Below, in pieces: positions 61,129 to 64,000 of a stretch of DNA of 64,000 bases (position 1 is the first letter of the stretch; the number at the start of each line of letters is the position of its first letter). Source of the DNA: Helicoverpa zea (lineage: Eukaryota > Arthropoda > Insecta > Lepidoptera > Noctuidae); the NCBI RefSeq assembly GCF_022581195.2, contig NC_061474.1:9982001-10046000 (forward strand), in the 5' to 3' direction. Under the pieces are notes generated by a model. The model was not told the DNA's origin. It made no database searches and saw only the letters and a list, made by a program, of their open reading frames with translations. A program made the translations under genes and the position numbers.

Positions 61129-64000
61129 GTAAGTATTTATTATTACGTGGATGATGTTACATTATGAATAATATACTGAACATGTATAAACAGATTTGTA
61201 AGCAATTATTATTAAGTAACTTTGGTAATGATGTGAAATGGATCCGTTCACTCACATCTTACTCATCTAAATTTTTTTTTTTTATAATTGTGCCTTTTGT
61301 TTTTTGTTTCTTGTTAGTGATTTTTTGTTACTCGATTCTTTTATTTTTATGTTTTATATTCGAAAGAAGCTCTGCGTGTTTATTTCCCTCGGGACTCGGA
61401 CGAAACTGCGGATGCTAGCTAGTTTTAAACCTAATATATTTGGATTGTTAATTAACTATAGGTACTGACTTGAAAGGTAGCTTTCCGTATTTGGAATTGG
61501 TTTATTCAAATCCTTTTCCTTTACACCCATATTTCTACAAACTACACTCTACCCAAGAACAAAACTACATTGACTCAAGCTATAAATTACAAGAAACAAC
61601 AACCTCAAAACATAAGATCCCTCACAGCCAATCAATACAGGTCCATAAATTTCACTGCATCTCCAAACCCGAGGGTCCAGGAACAGGTCAGACCGGTGCA
61701 CTTTCACCCAAACAGACAAAAATTATCATTACATATACATATACGACGTTAAGACCATTCACATATCGGCAGACTCGAAGGCGGCAAATGGTCCTTTTGT
61801 ACGGAACTATTAAGTTTTATTGGTAATTATTGGTGGTAATGTGGTAATTAGTAGCACCTAATGGTGGCTTTAAAGTAATTTGATTAATTTTAATGTGATT
61901 TCTGTTTTTTAATGTTCATTTAAGGTGGATTGTAAGGAGGCAAACTAAGTCCGTAAAGATCAGTGGACTTTTTTCGGAAGATTAAGTATTCAGTCATAAA
62001 AATAAATCTTGAATGATTTGAACACCCATAACAATTGTTAAAAATAACTTACATAACGATCGTAAGATATACCACTCGTCATCGATTAACAAACTTTGAT
62101 ACACCAATTAAAACATATTACGTATCGTCAAACTCACCATGCAGAACTGACGAATGCAATCAAGCATGACTGACAAACTGACAACCGATATATCGAGTGC
62201 ATTAGGGACCTCTCGAGAAAGTGCGCTGTCAAAACTAGGTAGTAAAAGTGAATGCCTTGGTCATTTAAGACGAGTGCAAAACAAGATGGCGTATTTGGCG
62301 GGAGACGTAATTAAATAATTAATTGTTTTTGGTAATCTGAGTTCATTTTGCCGCGGAGTTGTAATTAATAGCTGTCTCATTTATGCAATGTATTTTATAT
62401 TTTGCGACGCCATTAATGAATTAAATTATCCTTTCTATTTGAGTACTGATTAATGAAACTATTACGGGCATTCATTTATCATGTTTACTTGGATGCTTTA
62501 AATCGGATTAGATAGCAGGCCGGATTTGAGATTTCTAACTTTTCTGGTTTGATAAATCTATGCTATATAGTATTCAATCGTTATGCTTGTCATGTATCGA
62601 TTAAAATTCTCTCATTGATGAAGACGTTCTCAGACTTTTTATGAATCTCTCGATTCTCAGTGTGGATTACGATCTATGTCCATTTAAATTTCGTTAGAGA
62701 ACAAAGTGTTGAAAATCTACATCCAAATAAAATCTAGAATATTTAAATTATTTAAAAAATACAACTTCATCAGTCATTCGTACAGTCAGATTTAAAAGCA
62801 AGAACCAAACGCGAGCATCATCGTAGTTTTGTGCGGTCGTCATTTGCCTGACCTATGATCTGTGAATCATTTGCCGTAACTAATGTTATTCAATATTCGT
62901 AACAATCGCTATGTAATGGCATAACATTCACTATGCACGTTCGGAGATAATTACTTAATCTGTGCTCAAATTATTGACTGTTTGTACCTGTGTCTATGTA
63001 TGGGGATGTCTGAGTGAATGGAGTGAATTTCAAATGTTCTTTCATGACTGTTTGTACCTGTGTCTATGTATGGGGATGTCTGAGTGAATGGAGTGAATTT
63101 CAAATGTTCTTTCACTTATAAAATAATTCATTTTGATAGAGAGATTATTTTGTAAGCAATCAATCACATAGGTATTCAGAAATGTGAGTATTGAGTATTG
63201 GGGATTGTATGTGTTTCGTTCGACCCAAGGAGTGTTTGAGAACCTTTATTTCTATGTGTGTGTAAAAGTGTAAAACAAATGAATATGCTATTAATAGAAA
63301 TGACAAATGTGGTACTTGACATAATAGGCAACACTTATGTCAAGCAATGTAAAAAATAAGACGTTAGCAGATGTACCAAAAAGTTCGAGCAGCACCCACA
63401 ATTTTTAATTCCATTGCCACTTTTTCCATACAACGTTATTTCGATATTTTTGCTTTGAAGAACTCGGCAATGGGCACGAAACCTGCTGTAGGACTTTCTC
63501 AAGTTTATGTTCCTTCCCGGCAGTTATTTTGAAGGTCATTATCGTTATAAATCATGTGAAAGTAGTCTGAACACTAAATACCAAGGAAACCGGTCACCCG
63601 CCACTTTCGATGACAATCCCGTAAATTAACTTGTAGCACATCCTTGGACCTTAACACGAGGTATTAAGGACTATTTTTGAAAAGTTAGTCTTTTAATAAT
63701 ATTGTAATGAACACGTTAGGTAATGGTAATAGATTTTAGTGTTAGGTCTTATTGTACTAGTTTTAGAGTTGATTTTTCTTTGGCAAGTACGCCGTATGTA
63801 GAGATGCATGTAATCTAAGATTTGAGATAGTAGGTAAGCTGTATTGAAGTATAATCTTACTGACATGAGGAATTTAGAAATTGTAGCGTTTTTAGTTCAG
63901 TGGGCAGGAAAATTAATTGTTTTAATCCATTACACGACAGAATGATCTCGGAGATTAATTAAGACGTTTGAGATCAATGAAGACATCTCAAGATTTCAGA
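61129..64000. other. AT-rich flank, no firm gene
   Basis: A second ATGGCG site at 62286 gives seven codons to GAC|GTAATT, a weaker start-exon or YY1-like candidate. A Helitron-end relic is near 61377-61425 (CCCTCGGGACTCGGACGAAA). A perfect 70-bp tandem duplication lies at 62975-63114. Nothing else seen. Confidence 0.5.
62975..63114. repeat. Perfect 70-bp tandem duplication
   Basis: Two adjacent identical 70-base units (62975-63044 and 63045-63114), each beginning TGACTGTTTGTACCTGTGTC and ending TTCAAATGTTCTTTCA. No difference was found between them, so the event is recent or an assembly effect. Confidence 0.95.

Overview
The window reads as nuclear DNA of a moth or butterfly (Lepidoptera). 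It is AT-rich and intron-rich, with small GC-rich exons joined by GT-AG introns. It carries lepidopteran-type repeats: tRNA-derived SINEs, small Helitrons with TC...CTAG ends, an RTE-type LINE fragment with an ATG/CAT-type triplet tail, and MITEs. It also holds a tandem pair of CYP4-clan P450s of a kind typical of the order. No rRNA, tRNA, bacterial or viral gene block is visible. The assignment to Lepidoptera is an inference from these features.

Layout. 1-6900: AT-rich DNA without a recognisable gene. 6901-21906 (+): most of a cGMP-specific phosphodiesterase of the PDE5/6 type (Pde6), with two GAF domains and the full HD-type catalytic domain, in 15 exons plus an alternative last exon. Its introns hold a tandem repeat, an RTE relic, several SINEs (one with another SINE nested inside) and a 1.5-kb palindromic element. 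A long AT-rich 3' UTR follows to about 24.7 kb. 25416-28679 and 29534-33922 (-): two complete ten-coding-exon P450 genes arranged head to tail. Each has its own conserved TATA/initiator promoter and non-coding first exon. 37157-43315 (-): a SAM + SH2 adaptor resembling the SLP-76/BLNK family, with one apparent 1-base frameshift. 46021-46797 (-): an intronless Pro/Gly-rich DM9-repeat protein with a textbook core promoter. 47584-58828 (-): the 3' nine exons of a gene whose C-terminus resembles mitochondria-eating protein (Mieap/SPATA18). Two of its exons have partial duplicate copies in the downstream introns. 58829-64000: no firm gene, but a possible plus-strand start exon at 61069.

The genes do not form one pathway. 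Pde6 hydrolyses cGMP at membranes, the P450s are probably ER-bound monooxygenases, the SAM-SH2 protein is a probable phosphotyrosine adaptor, the DM9 protein is probably immune or lectin-like, and the Mieap-like protein probably acts in mitochondrial quality control. The best leads are: the choice between a CaaX (prenylation) tail and a tail without it in Pde6; the palindromic intronic element built from alternating copies of one short motif; patchy similarity between the P450 copies; the frameshift in the SAM-SH2 gene; and the paired exon-tail duplications in the Mieap-like gene.
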